64,000 bases of DNA from Salipiger pallidus (GCF_014643635.1 NZ_BMJV01000005.1:62274-126273), one strand, 5' to 3'. Counted from the first letter of the stretch, positions 37,575-51,027 are shown. Notes: a model not told the origin generated them from the sequence alone. Numbers and translations: made by a program.

Positions 37575-38663
37575 TCAGCCTTCGACGAGGTCTCCATCAT
37601 CATCACGGCCCTGCTTCTCGTCATCGGACATGTGGAAATCAAGGCCATGCGCCGCGCGAATCTTGTCCTCGATCTCCAGCGCGATGCGCTGGTTTTCCTT
37701 GAGGAAGGTCTTGGCGTTCTCACGGCCCTGGCCGATACGCTCGTCCCCGTAGGAATACCACGCGCCCGCCTTGTCCACGACACCCGCCTTGACGCCAAGG
37801 TCCAGCATTTCACCGGTCTTGGAGATGCCCTCGCCGTACATGATGTCGAACTCAACCTGCTTGAAGGGCGGCGCCACCTTGTTCTTGACCACCTTCACGC
37901 GGGTCTGGTTGCCGACGACCTCGTCGCGGTCCTTGATCGCGCCGATGCGACGAATGTCGAGACGCACCGAGCTGTAGAATTTCAGCGCGTTACCGCCAGT
38001 GGTGGTCTCGGGCGAGCCAAACATCACGCCGATCTTCATCCGGATCTGGTTGATGAAGATCACCATGCAGTTGGACCGGCTGATCGAGCCGGTCAGCTTG
38101 CGCATGGCCTGGCTCATCAGGCGGGCGTGCACGCCCACGCTGCTGTCGCCCATGTCGCCCTCGAGCTCGGACTTCGGCGTCAACGCCGCCACCGAGTCGA
38201 CCACGACCATGCTCACCGCACCCGAGCGCACCAGCGTGTCGGTGATCTCGAGCGCCTGTTCGCCGGTATCGGGCTGCGAGATCAGCAGCTCGTCAAGGTC
38301 AACGCCAAGCTTCTTGGCGTAGTGGGGATCAAGGGCATGTTCTGCGTCAACGAAAGCGCAGACGCCGCCTTTCTTCTGTTCTTCGGCCACCGCGTGCAGG
38401 GTCAGGGTGGTCTTGCCCGAGCTTTCGGGGCCATAGATCTCGATGATCCGGCCCTTGGGGAGGCCACCGATCCCCAGCGCGATGTCGAGCCCCAGAGAGC
38501 CTGTCGACGTGGCCTCAATGTCCTTCATGGCGTTGTCGCCACCAAGTTTCATGATCGAGCCCTTGCCGAACTGCCGTTCGATCTGTGCCAGCGCCGAGTC
38601 GAGCGCCTTTTGCCGGTCTGCGTTGCGCTTGCTGTCCATATTGAGAAGATCTGCCGTTGCCAT
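37575..38663 (-). CDS. recA: Recombinase RecA
   Basis: A 362-residue RecA. Walker [10 protein letters not shown], the catalytic region [17 protein letters not shown], Walker [11 protein letters not shown], loop L2 around [15 protein letters not shown] and an acidic C-terminus are present. It drives homologous recombination and triggers LexA self-cleavage. I chose ATG 38663 ([18 protein letters not shown]) over an upstream start that would run into the promoter. An SOS box lies upstream at 38716-38730. Confidence 0.98.
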   Translation of the reverse strand: MATADLLNMDSKRNADRQKALDSALAQIERQFGKGSIMKLGGDNAMKDIEATSTGSLGLDIALGIGGLPKGRIIEIYGPESSGKTTLTLHAVAEEQKKGGVCAFVDAEHALDPHYAKKLGVDLDELLISQPDTGEQALEITDTLVRSGAVSMVVVDSVAALTPKSELEGDMGDSSVGVHARLMSQAMRKLTGSISRSNCMVIFINQIRMKIGVMFGSPETTTGGNALKFYSSVRLDIRRIGAIKDRDEVVGNQTRVKVVKNKVAPPFKQVEFDIMYGEGISKTGEMLDLGVKAGVVDKAGAWYSYGDERIGQGRENAKTFLKENQRIALEIEDKIRAAHGLDFHMSDDEKQGRDDDGDLVEG

Positions 38664-38715
38664 GGGATTTGGATCCTTATTCCACACCGCGTCCGAGGCG
38701 GCAATTGCTGCTTTC

Positions 38716-38730
38716 GTTCACCTCTTGTTC
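38716..38730. promoter_or_regulatory. LexA (SOS) box of recA, GTTC-N7-GTTC
   Basis: GTTCACCTCTTGTTC is an exact match to the alphaproteobacterial LexA direct repeat. It lies 53-67 bp before the recA ATG and just downstream of the promoter -10, where LexA would block transcription. Confidence 0.85.
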
Positions 38731-38736
38731 CCAAGC

Positions 38737-38766
38737 CATATGGGACTAAAAGGAGAACATATCAAG
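38737..38766 (-). promoter_or_regulatory. Candidate recA promoter
   Basis: On the minus strand TTGATA (38766-38761) is followed after about 18 bp by CATATG (38742-38737). The -10 is imperfect, as expected for a regulated promoter; the SOS box directly follows it. Confidence 0.5.
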
Positions 38767-38844
38767 GTTTATTTTCATGGACCACTGTTGGTGCAGACGG
38801 TTAATTAGTGGTTTACGGCAGGCGTACGGAGAAGGGTTTTCGTT

Positions 38845-39447
38845 ATGTTGGTGTTCTGGAAGGCGCGTCTCGTGCTGTTGGCGGTGCCCAAGACGGGCAG
38901 TTCCGCCTACGAGACGGCGCTTGCGCCCCATGCGTCGATGACCGTCCTCGACCCGCCGGAGCTGAAACACGCGCCAGTCTATCGCTACAACCGCTTTTTC
39001 CGGCCGATGTTCGAGAAGATGGGCCAGGACCACATGGAGCTGGTGGCGGTGATCCGCGAGCCGGTATCGTGGCTGGGATCGTGGTATCGTTACCGGCAGC
39101 GCGATTTTCTCGACGGTCGACCGACCTCGACCAAGGGGCTCAGTTTCGACGCCTTCGTGCAGGCCTATTGCACCGGCGAGCGCCCGCCCTTCGCAAACGT
39201 GGGCAGCCAGGCCAAGTTCGTCGAGCCAAGGCCCAACGGCACGGAGGTCTCGCGCCTGTTCCGCTACGAAAACCAGGCGGGACTCATCGCCTTTCTGGAG
39301 AATCGGCTTGGGGTCCCTGTGGACCTGCCGCGTGAAAACGTCTCTCCCCGCGGCGACCTTGGGCTCTCCGCGGAGACCGAGGCGAAGCTGCGCCGCAAGT
39401 GTGCCGCGGACTTCGAGCTCTGGGATCGCGCCGAAGAGTCAGTTTAG
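38845..39447 (+). CDS. Sulfotransferase-family-like protein
   Basis: A 200-residue protein. LLAVPKTGSSAYETAL resembles the 5'-phosphosulfate-binding loop of PAPS-dependent sulfotransferases, and VAVIREPVSWLGSWYRYR the 3'-phosphate-binding motif. It is shorter than most family members, so it may be a minimal enzyme. The acceptor is unknown; capsule, lipid or small molecule are possible. Its stop overlaps the cckA stop by 9 bp in convergent orientation. Confidence 0.72.
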   Translation: MLVFWKARLVLLAVPKTGSSAYETALAPHASMTVLDPPELKHAPVYRYNRFFRPMFEKMGQDHMELVAVIREPVSWLGSWYRYRQRDFLDGRPTSTKGLSFDAFVQAYCTGERPPFANVGSQAKFVEPRPNGTEVSRLFRYENQAGLIAFLENRLGVPVDLPRENVSPRGDLGLSAETEAKLRRKCAADFELWDRAEESV

Positions 39448-41775
39448 CTGCTGGTGCACCGTCTCGGTCAGCTCGCTGAGCGAAAACGGCTTTGGCAGGA
39501 AGACCGAGTTGGGCACCTTTTCAGCACCCTCGACGAAGATGTCCTCGGCATAGCCCGACACGAAAACCACCCGCGTGCCTGCCCGTTCCTTCAGGGCCTC
39601 GCGCACCCAAGTCGGGCCGTCCATGCCCGGCATGATGACGTCCGTTACGAAGATGTCGACCTTCACGTCCCGATCTTCAAGCTTGTCGAGCGCCTCTTCG
39701 CCCGTGCCAGCCTCGAGAACGCTGTAGCCGCGCATGCGCAGGGCGCGGGCGGCGAAGGCCCTGACCGGGGCCTCGTCCTCGACCAAAAGGACGACGCCGG
39801 TGCCGTTCTTGGGCATTATGCGTGCCGCTGCCTGTTTCGACACAGGCGCCACGTTCGCAGGAACTTCGAATGCCGGAAAGAGTAGCGTGAAGGTGCTGCC
39901 CTGCCCGACCTCGCTGTCGACGAAGATGAAGCCGCCGGTCTGCTTGACAATGCCGTACACGGTCGAGAGGCCTAGGCCCGTGCCTTCGCCGGTGCGTTTG
40001 CTGGTGTAGAACGGCTCGAACACCTTCTGGAGCTTGTCCTTGGGGATGCCCATGCCGCAGTCGGTCACCTTGACGGTGACGTATTCCCCGGCCTCGACGA
40101 CGGCGCGGTCGCGTTTCAGCGGCTCGGTCAGCACCCTGCGTTCGGTCTCGATCTGAATGCGCCCGCCGTCCTGCATGGCATCCCGGGCGTTCACCACGAG
40201 GTTCATCATAACCTGCTCCAACTGCCTGCGATCCCCCCGGATGGCGGGCAGGACAGGGTCGTGGGACAGTTCCAACTGCACCTTCTCGCCGACGAGGCGA
40301 TTCAGCAGGTGGGTCAGATCCGACAGCGTGTCGCGCAGGTCCAGCACCTCAGGCCGCAACGTCTGCTTGCGCGAGAAGGCCAGAAGCTGCCCGACCAGCC
40401 CCGCGGCACGGTTGGCATTCTGGTTGATCTGCACGAGGTCGGCATAGTCGGGGTCGCCGTGGTCGTGGCGCAGCAGCAGCAGGTCGCAGTGGCCCGAGAT
40501 CGCCGTCAGCAGGTTGTTGAAATCATGCGCCACCCCGCCTGCAAGCTGGCCGATGGCCTGCATTTTCTGGCTCTGGACAAACTGCGCCTCGAGCGTCTTG
40601 AGCTCTGTCGCATCATTCAAGACCGCAACCAGCTCAGCCGAATCCCCCGTGCGCACCCGGTTGAGCGTCACCTGCACATAAACCTCGCGATCCTGTCGGC
40701 TGAGCCGCAGGAATTCCGACCGGTGCAGCCCTCGCCCCGCCACCGCCTCGGCCAGCCAGCCGGATATAGCCCGGCCAAGGCCCTCCATGAACTCCGCGAC
40801 GTTGCGCCCGTCGGCGCTGGTGACGTCCAGCATTTGGCACGCCACCCCGTTGGCCCGCAGGATGGTTCCGTCCGGCGACAGGCGCAGCAAGGGCACCGGG
40901 AGATCGTCGAAGCCCGAGCGAGCATCCGCGGTGCCATCTTCGTCGTCCTCAACCGGCTTCAGAACCACCTCCTGGCGCCCGACGCCGGCATCGTTCACGC
41001 TCGCAACGAATTTGCGCACCCCACCCGGCGTGTTGAAACTGTGCTCCGCACCGGGCCGCAGCGGCGGATCCGTCAGCGCTTCCTCGAGGCGCTTGACCCG
41101 GCGGCCGAAGATGCCACGTGCGGCAGCATTCATGAACAGTACCGCTCCGCTCCGGCCCACCGTCAGCGTCGGGCGTTCATTGTGCTCCTGTAGTGGTTCA
41201 GGCAGAGACGCGGCCCCAATGGTCTCCAGCCGCCAGACATGCCGCCCACCGCCAAGACGGCGCGTGGACAGCCGGAACCTGCCAGAGTGGCCGGCCAGGT
41301 CCTCGTGTGCGGAACCTGTGCCTTCGGACTGTTCCATGAGACGTAAGACCAGCTCATCGACGCTGGACAGCCCGCGCCCGAGAACGGTGGTGACCGGAAC
41401 GCCGACGGCCTCCCCGAAGCGATCGACAAGCGCGGTGTTGGCAAAGACGACCCGTAACTGTGGATCCGTCACAAGCATTGGCATGATCGCATCGTTTGCC
41501 AGTTGTGACAGGACCGTCATCTCGAGCCTCGCGGACTGCCTGCGCCAGAGGAGGCCCCCCCCGAGGATCACCGCCGAAGTAAAAAACGCTGTCGCCCCCG
41601 CAAGCAGGGCATTGGCGACCATCGCGTTACCGATCGCCGCTGCCGCGGCCCCGCACAGAAGCGCGAGACCCAGATAAGGCAGGACCATCCACGGCCTGAT
41701 CTCACCAGCCTGCACCAAGGCATCCAGCCTTGCGCCGACCCTGGCCGACAGACGCTCCGCTTCGCTATTCGACAC
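39439..41775 (-). CDS. cckA: CckA-type hybrid sensor histidine kinase
   Basis: About 778 residues. Two N-terminal transmembrane helices (around PYLGLALLCGAAAAAIGNAM and AFFTSAVILGGGLLW), two or three PAS regions, a HisKA domain with the phospho-histidine in GGVAHDFNNLLTAISG, an HATPase domain (NLVVNARDAM, GMGIP, GTGLGLSTVYG) and a C-terminal receiver with its aspartate in FVTDVIMPGMDG. In alphaproteobacteria CckA drives the ChpT-CtrA phosphorelay controlling motility and cell cycle. I prefer GTG 41775 (AAAGGGGG just upstream) over a TTG at 41835. A CtrA-like half-site pair lies upstream at 41828-41842. Confidence 0.93.
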   Translation of the reverse strand: MSNSEAERLSARVGARLDALVQAGEIRPWMVLPYLGLALLCGAAAAAIGNAMVANALLAGATAFFTSAVILGGGLLWRRQSARLEMTVLSQLANDAIMPMLVTDPQLRVVFANTALVDRFGEAVGVPVTTVLGRGLSSVDELVLRLMEQSEGTGSAHEDLAGHSGRFRLSTRRLGGGRHVWRLETIGAASLPEPLQEHNERPTLTVGRSGAVLFMNAAARGIFGRRVKRLEEALTDPPLRPGAEHSFNTPGGVRKFVASVNDAGVGRQEVVLKPVEDDEDGTADARSGFDDLPVPLLRLSPDGTILRANGVACQMLDVTSADGRNVAEFMEGLGRAISGWLAEAVAGRGLHRSEFLRLSRQDREVYVQVTLNRVRTGDSAELVAVLNDATELKTLEAQFVQSQKMQAIGQLAGGVAHDFNNLLTAISGHCDLLLLRHDHGDPDYADLVQINQNANRAAGLVGQLLAFSRKQTLRPEVLDLRDTLSDLTHLLNRLVGEKVQLELSHDPVLPAIRGDRRQLEQVMMNLVVNARDAMQDGGRIQIETERRVLTEPLKRDRAVVEAGEYVTVKVTDCGMGIPKDKLQKVFEPFYTSKRTGEGTGLGLSTVYGIVKQTGGFIFVDSEVGQGSTFTLLFPAFEVPANVAPVSKQAAARIMPKNGTGVVLLVEDEAPVRAFAARALRMRGYSVLEAGTGEEALDKLEDRDVKVDIFVTDVIMPGMDGPTWVREALKERAGTRVVFVSGYAEDIFVEGAEKVPNSVFLPKPFSLSELTETVHQQLN

Positions 41776-41827
41776 GAGGCCCCCTTTCGCCCAAACGTGT
41801 ACCCGCCCATCTTTGGCACGAGACACA

Positions 41828-41842
41828 TTAACCAAAGGTAAA
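41828..41842. promoter_or_regulatory. CtrA-box-like sequence upstream of cckA
   Basis: TTAA-CCAAAGG-TAAA matches seven of eight positions of the CtrA consensus TTAA-N7-TTAA. It lies 53 bp before the chosen cckA start. Tentative. Confidence 0.35.
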
Positions 41843-41881
41843 CCTTATGCGAGAACAGACTTGTTCCCGCTCGCGCCTGTC

Positions 41882-43039
41882 TCAGGCGCCCGGCGCGGCC
41901 AGCAGGCGAAGATAAAACCCGTCGCCACCATCCTGCGGTAGGAACTGGCGTTCGAACTGGCTGGTCCACTCCGGCATGCGATCAAGGAAGCCACGGGTTG
42001 CATCGCCGTTTTCCTCCGCCAGCATGGAGCAGGTCGCATAGGCCAGGATCCCTCCGGGGGCGACAAGGCGGGCTGCGGTGTCGAGGATCTCGGCCTGCAG
42101 GCGGCACAGCTCTGCCAGCCCGTCGGGATCAAGACGCCATTTGCCGTCCGGGGAGCGGCGCCATGCCCCGCTGCCGGAACAGGGCACGTCGCACAGCAGC
42201 AGATCGAACGGCCCCTCTGGCGCGTCCGCCGTCAGGATCCTGGCACCGGCCCGCGCCGCACGAGCGGGAATGTCCGCCATGCGCTCGGGGTTCGCGTCGT
42301 GGGCGATGATCTCACCCCCGGTGCGAGCGGCCATGGCAAGCGCCTTGCCGCCACCTCCGGCGCAATAGTCGAGCACGCGTAGCCCGGGCGACAGAGGCAG
42401 CGCCTCGACCACCGCTTGACTGGCGACATCCTGCAATTCCACGAGACCGTCCGCGTAGGCGGCCGAGCGGCCGACACCGCGTTCACCGGCCGTCACCTCG
42501 AGAGCAGTCGAGGCCAGGCCATGAAGGCGCGTTTCGATCCCTTCGTCCGCCAGCGCCGCCTGCGCCGCCTCGAGGCTGCAGCGCCGGGTGTTGACCCTCA
42601 GGAAGACCGGTGCCCGGTGGCGCAGCATCTCGGCCGCCGGGGCAAGGCGATCCCCGAGGCTTGCGCCCAGCCGATCAGCCAGCCAGTCCGGCAGGTCGAG
42701 CAGGTCATTGCCCTCGGGCAGCGCCCCGGCGGCCCGCTCTGCGTCGCTGAGCGCTGCGGGAGCGTGTCCCTCTCCGGTAAAGATGGTGTCCGGGTCGACC
42801 TGCTGCTGACGCAGAAGGCCGATCATGCGCGACCGTCCGTCGCTACCGCCGCCTTGCGCAGCCGTGGACCGCCAGCGGCGCAGCACCTCGAACACATGAT
42901 CGCGCACGGCGGCGCGATCCTTCGACCCAGCGAACCGCGAATTTCGGGACCACCGTAGCAACGCCTTTTCCGCCGGAAGCCCGGCGCTGATGCTGTCGAT
43001 GATCTCTGCAGCGGCGGCGATACGTGCAGCGGGGGTCAT
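41882..43039 (-). CDS. RsmB/NOP-type RNA m5C methyltransferase
   Basis: A 385-residue protein with an N-terminal NusB-like RNA-binding region and a SAM methyltransferase domain. SAM motif VLDYCAGGGGKALAMAA, motif IV LLCDVPCSGSGAWRR and motif VI LAYATCSML, with both functional cysteines, are intact. It probably methylates a 16S rRNA cytosine. ATG 43039 (MTPAARIAAAAEII) was chosen; a GTG at 43051 is an alternative. Confidence 0.88.
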   Translation of the reverse strand: MTPAARIAAAAEIIDSISAGLPAEKALLRWSRNSRFAGSKDRAAVRDHVFEVLRRWRSTAAQGGGSDGRSRMIGLLRQQQVDPDTIFTGEGHAPAALSDAERAAGALPEGNDLLDLPDWLADRLGASLGDRLAPAAEMLRHRAPVFLRVNTRRCSLEAAQAALADEGIETRLHGLASTALEVTAGERGVGRSAAYADGLVELQDVASQAVVEALPLSPGLRVLDYCAGGGGKALAMAARTGGEIIAHDANPERMADIPARAARAGARILTADAPEGPFDLLLCDVPCSGSGAWRRSPDGKWRLDPDGLAELCRLQAEILDTAARLVAPGGILAYATCSMLAEENGDATRGFLDRMPEWTSQFERQFLPQDGGDGFYLRLLAAPGA

Positions 43040-43207
43040 GCCCGTCCCCACGTGGTGGTCTGCTGATTGAGCGAGCGATGCGCGGTCTGTGGCATGTTCT
43101 TCATCCGTCCCTGGCCTGGCGCCGCGAAGCTGCCGCGCAGCCGCGCTCTAGCCGTGCGGGCCGGGGACGGTCAAGCGCCTGCCCGCCTCGAGGCCTGCAC
43201 CGCGGCG

Positions 43208-44380
43208 TCACGTGCCGGGCCGGAGATCTCCGGTTCCTCGCCCTGCAGAGGCATTCGCGGAGCGCAGGGTTATCCGTGTCAGCTCTGACGGCACGCCGAG
43301 ACGCAAGGCAAATCCGGGCCACTGCGCAGTGCCGTTGCTCACATAAAGATGCATGCCATCGACGTTGTAGAGCCCCGAGACGAAACCTTCGTTGAAGCGT
43401 GCGATAAGGGCGTCAAGGCCGCGTACCATGCCGCCATGGGTGTGGCCCGACAGCTGGAGGTCCACCCCGCGCGCCGCCATCCTCCGGGCCTGTCGTGGCT
43501 GATGGTTGAGCAGGACCACCGGGGCACCCTCGGGCGCGCCGGCCAGTGCCGCGTCAAGGTCAGGCCCGGGCAACCCGAAGCGCGGCGCCGCAAGGTCCGT
43601 GAGCCCAGCCACCACCAGCGGCGCGCCACCGCGCTCGACAACCGTGTGCTCGTTTGCCAGCAACGACAGGCCAAGGTCGGCATAAGCGCCCCACCACGCG
43701 CCGAACTCGAAGTAGTATTCATGGTTCCCAGGGCTTACGAAGACCCCGTCCCGCGCTTTGAGGCCCGCCAGCGGTGCCACGTCGCGTTCCCACGCCGGCA
43801 GGTAGCCGTCGATAAGGTCGCCGCTGATCAAGACAAGGTCGGCTCCCAGATCATTGACCCGGCGCACCAGCGTTTCCGCGAAGTCGCGCTGGTAGAGCCG
43901 GCTCAGGTGGATGTCGGTCAGATGCACCAGCTGGTAGCCATCGAAGGCATCGGGCAGGCCGCCGATCTCGAGCGAGAGGTCCTTTTGCGCCGGCTGCCTC
44001 AGGGCATTCGACACCCCGACTGCGGCGATCACCAGCCCGAGGGCCAGCGCAGCCCCGCTCCATTCCTGCGCCAACGGGCGCCATTGCCATGTGACGAGTG
44101 ATCGCAGCAGCATCACGGTGTCCAGCAGCAACAGCAACGCCGCCGACAGGATCACCGCGCCAAAGCCCACGTTGACCGCGATCACCATCGCCCGGGGCAG
44201 TTCGAGCGAGAACATGTTGCCGTAGGCCAACCGGGTTAGCAGGTGGTTCTCGGCCAGCAGGAGAATGACGAGAACAGCGAGCGCCCTGCCCCAGACCGGC
44301 ACATCAACAACGCCCGCCAGCGGCCAGACCGTGCGAAGGGCCACGTAGGCTCCGAGAATTCCCATGACGGTGGCAAACAT
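43208..44380 (-). CDS. Membrane-anchored metallophosphoesterase
   Basis: A 390-residue protein: four N-terminal transmembrane helices (FATVMGILGAYVALRTVW onwards), then a calcineurin-like phosphoesterase domain. The metal ligands are LTDIHLS, ISGDLIDG, SPGNHEYY, LNHQP and LSGHTHGG. The YkuE/YaeI-like group includes UDP-diacylglucosamine-type and lipid phosphoesterases, but the substrate is unknown. I chose ATG 44380 (AGGAG at good spacing) over the longer frame from 44464. Confidence 0.87.
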   Translation of the reverse strand: MFATVMGILGAYVALRTVWPLAGVVDVPVWGRALAVLVILLLAENHLLTRLAYGNMFSLELPRAMVIAVNVGFGAVILSAALLLLLDTVMLLRSLVTWQWRPLAQEWSGAALALGLVIAAVGVSNALRQPAQKDLSLEIGGLPDAFDGYQLVHLTDIHLSRLYQRDFAETLVRRVNDLGADLVLISGDLIDGYLPAWERDVAPLAGLKARDGVFVSPGNHEYYFEFGAWWGAYADLGLSLLANEHTVVERGGAPLVVAGLTDLAAPRFGLPGPDLDAALAGAPEGAPVVLLNHQPRQARRMAARGVDLQLSGHTHGGMVRGLDALIARFNEGFVSGLYNVDGMHLYVSNGTAQWPGFALRLGVPSELTRITLRSANASAGRGTGDLRPGT

Positions 44381-44883
44381 CTTCCGGCTCTCCTGCTGTG
44401 TCCCCTGATCCACCGGGCCGCGGACGCTGCGGCAGTCCAGAAGAGGTGTCGCACCGCTCATCATCGATTACCGTCAGAAACAAGGCGCCTGAACGGGCCC
44501 TAGGCATTTGATGGCTCCCGGCACCGGAACGTGATTGCCCCTGCTCATATTTCCAGCCTGCCTGCTGCAGGACCTCCCGAGCGACCTGCTGGAGTGTCCA
44601 TCAGTCGACTTCGCCGGGCTAGACAGCCAAGGGTTTGATGGAGACGGACAAGACACGGCGGCGATATCGATCCGGACACTGGCCAAAGCACCAACCGAAC
44701 AGCGCGAGGCCCGCTCGCTCCGACGTCGCTCCCGCCAGCAGTCAAGGTACGGATCAAGCAGCAAGAGGCACCGCCGCGTGAACGTCGCTCCGGCCACCAC
44801 GCAATGGAGCAACCAAGCAGCACGGGGCGCTGTCGCATCAACGTCGTTTCAGTCCCCAGCCAGGGCACGACCCAAGCGACAAA
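44381..44883. other. Intergenic region, no supported gene
   Basis: About 500 bp between the metallophosphoesterase start and the guaB terminator. No recognisable frame or RNA. Confidence 0.5.
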
Positions 44884-44911
44884 GGGCCCGGACGCCGAAA
44901 CGTCCGGGCCC
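44884..44911 (-). terminator. Rho-independent terminator of guaB
   Basis: Perfect 11-bp stem GGGCCCGGACG (44884-44894) with CGTCCGGGCCC (44901-44911), then TTT on the minus strand. Located 25 nt after the guaB stop. Confidence 0.85.
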
Positions 44912-44935
44912 TCCTATCAAGCGCACCCTGCGGTC

Positions 44936-46600
<1,665 letters not shown>

Positions 46601-46653
46601 TCAGGCACGATGGCCGGGCCCACGCCTGGTCCGGCCATCGGAGAAATGCCCGT

Positions 46654-48851
<2,198 letters not shown>

Positions 48852-49041
48852 TTACAGGGAGTCCGGCGCGTTCTCAAGCGTCACAGAGCAGCCCTGCTGA
48901 GGCCATGCGGCGCGGGATCGGGTAGCCGGGCGCGCCCTGCGCGTCTTCTCTTTCCAAATACGCATGGTGCGCCTTCCCCAAATGCGAAACGGCGCCCCGA
49001 GGGGCGCCGCATACACATGGGATCATCCGGAAGAAAGAAAG

Positions 49042-49118
49042 TGGCGCGGTTGACGGGGCTCGAACCCGCGACCCCCGGCGTGACAGGCCGGTACTCTAAC
49101 CAACTGAGCTACAACCGC
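49042..49118 (-). tRNA. tRNA-Asp (GTC), copy 2
   Basis: Acceptor GCGGTTG/CAACCGC, discriminator G, encoded CCA. Anticodon loop CTGTCAC gives GTC. 77 nt including CCA; identical over its full length to the copy at 49156-49232. Only 37 bp separate the copies, so they are probably one transcript. Confidence 0.96.
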
Positions 49119-49155
49119 GCATTTTCCTTCCAAAGGCACAACATTCAGGGGCAAG

Positions 49156-49232
49156 TGGCGCGGTTGACGGGGCTCGAACCCGCGACCCCCGGCGTGACAG
49201 GCCGGTACTCTAACCAACTGAGCTACAACCGC
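49156..49232 (-). tRNA. tRNA-Asp (GTC), copy 1
   Basis: Same 77-nt sequence as the adjacent downstream copy, with anticodon GTC and encoded CCA. It is the promoter-proximal copy, behind the promoter at 49273-49301. Confidence 0.96.
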
Positions 49233-49272
49233 TCGCTTGCCTCCGGAGCGTTGTGTCTCCGAATGTGGGGGC

Positions 49273-49301
49273 CTTCTAAGCGGGGCGTCAGACACCGTCA
49301 A
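49273..49301 (-). promoter_or_regulatory. Promoter of the tandem tRNA-Asp genes
   Basis: On the minus strand TTGACG (49301-49296), a 17-bp spacer, TAGAAG (49278-49273), followed by a GC-rich discriminator typical of stringently controlled stable-RNA promoters. Confidence 0.78.
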
Positions 49302-49998
49302 GCGCTTTCGACGACGAATGTTGCAGTTTTTTGAAATCTTTCGATTCAGCCCTGCAAAACCTGCCCGACGGACGGGAAGACACCTTTTCCGTGTCTGTTT
49401 TCTCGTTCTACATCATTAGCTTGTCCGGCGTCCTGCGGTCCATTCCAGAGCGTGCCACCGAACGTGGCATATCTTGCGAAGCCCCCCCCGCGCGCACCGG
49501 CGGCGCAGAACAGGAAGAGCTTTGCCGACAGGCGTACAACTGGCCGGAAAAGGCCCGCATTGCGCCGCCCGCAGGTCACCGACCGGCGAACTCCATCAGC
49601 TCCGAAGCGAAAAGCGCAGTGCCCCCTGCTTCGCTGAAGGCCAGCAAATGCGACGCGCTCGCGGATCTCATTCAAGCGTAGCCGCAAGGCATCCATGCGC
49701 CTCACCAATCGAGATAGCTCTTGCCACGCCCATACCGCGCCGCTCCCTCAATTCCTCCCGATCGTTTCGCTCCAACATGGCTCAGCCAGGCGGAGGGAGT
49801 GAACAGATTTACCGTAAAGTAAGCGCTTCTTTGATGCGCAATGTGACCAGAATCGAGGCGCTCCTGTTGCTGGCGCGGCTCCAGAGAGGTCACTAGCGGT
49901 TGATAACCAAGGCAATTTCGGTAGAACCCCTGCTCAGGAGGTCGAAGTTGACTTCGATCAAAGACATTGGCCCAGATCGCTCGAAGTCACCAAGCGTC
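49302..49998. other. Intergenic region, no supported gene
   Basis: About 700 bp, less GC-rich than its neighbours near both ends. Overlapping short frames occur on both strands without recognisable domains. The 3' end should contain the promoter of the LytTR gene, whose translation start could lie as far upstream as 49900 (TTG). Confidence 0.45.
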
Positions 49999-51027
49999 AT
50001 GATGAAAAATCGTTTTACCACTCCACTCAAACTCTATGATGTCTGTTTCGTACCGCTGCGGATCAACGCTGCGGAGTTTATCGATCTGTTCTGCAATCCG
50101 CTGACATGGCGCTACCTAGGGATCGTTTTTCTGATTCTTCTGGTGGCGGATCCTGCGGCCATGTCCTCAGTCCTGCCTCCCTTCGGCTATGTTGCAGCCT
50201 CATTGGGAGCGTTCGTTCTCTATCTCGCCGTGCAGTGCCTGCTGATGCTCGGCCTTGCGGTAATTCGCCAGCACTTCCCGGAACCGGGGCTCTACTTCCC
50301 CCTGCTCAGCGCAGCGGCCCTCGTGCCGGTGCTCGCGGCGCTTGGGGCTGCGCTCGACATGATACTGCCGGAAGACGTGTCCAAGGGGCTCAACCGGCGG
50401 CTTGGCTTTATCGCCGCGACGACCATTCTCTTCGAGGCGCTGTTCATGCGCTTCGTGCTGCCTCGCCTCAGGGCAGAAGATCCCAGACTTGGTGCGAAGA
50501 CCCCGCCGCCGGCAGCTGATCAGGCGCCTGCAACCGGTCCGCAGGCCGCCGCGACCGTCATCCCACAGGCCGATCCGTTCGAGACCACACATGCCAGTGC
50601 TTTCGACCGCGCCGCAAAGTGGATCTTCCCCATTAACCGCGCCGTCATGCCCCAGACCAAAACGCACGATGAGCCTGGCACTCAGGAAAAGCGCCTGATT
50701 CACGTCGGAGGCCAATCGATTGCGCTTGATGATATCTCTCTCATCGAAGCGCAGGAGCATCACGTGATCCTGCACACCAGCGATGGTCCCCTGACCTATC
50801 GGGCCCGCCTGTCTGACATTCTTGCACAGGTCGGCCCCGATGACGGCATCCAGCCGCACCGGTCTTTCTGGGTGGCGCGGCATGTGGTGCAGGAGGTGGC
50901 ACGGGAGGCCGGCAAGCCGGTCCTCAAACTTGAAGGCCATGCGCCGCTGCCGGTGGCGCGCGGACGACTGGCCGACGTGCGGGACTGGCTCGATGCCAAT
51001 TGCGAACGGGCCACCGAGCCGTCGTGA
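49999..51027 (+). CDS. Membrane-bound LytTR-domain DNA-binding regulator
   Basis: About 342 residues. Four hydrophobic helices in the first half (around YLGIVFLILLVADPAAM, GYVAASLGAFVLYLAVQCL and two more) are joined by a Pro/Ala-rich linker to a C-terminal LytTR domain. That domain shows SIALDDISLIEAQEHHVILH, LTYRARLSDILAQV and FWVARHVVQEV. There is no receiver domain, so the membrane part is probably the sensor. The start is unclear: ATG 49999 or 50002 looks best, with a TTG at 49900 also possible. Target genes unknown. Confidence 0.8.
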   Translation: MMKNRFTTPLKLYDVCFVPLRINAAEFIDLFCNPLTWRYLGIVFLILLVADPAAMSSVLPPFGYVAASLGAFVLYLAVQCLLMLGLAVIRQHFPEPGLYFPLLSAAALVPVLAALGAALDMILPEDVSKGLNRRLGFIAATTILFEALFMRFVLPRLRAEDPRLGAKTPPPAADQAPATGPQAAATVIPQADPFETTHASAFDRAAKWIFPINRAVMPQTKTHDEPGTQEKRLIHVGGQSIALDDISLIEAQEHHVILHTSDGPLTYRARLSDILAQVGPDDGIQPHRSFWVARHVVQEVAREAGKPVLKLEGHAPLPVARGRLADVRDWLDANCERATEPS

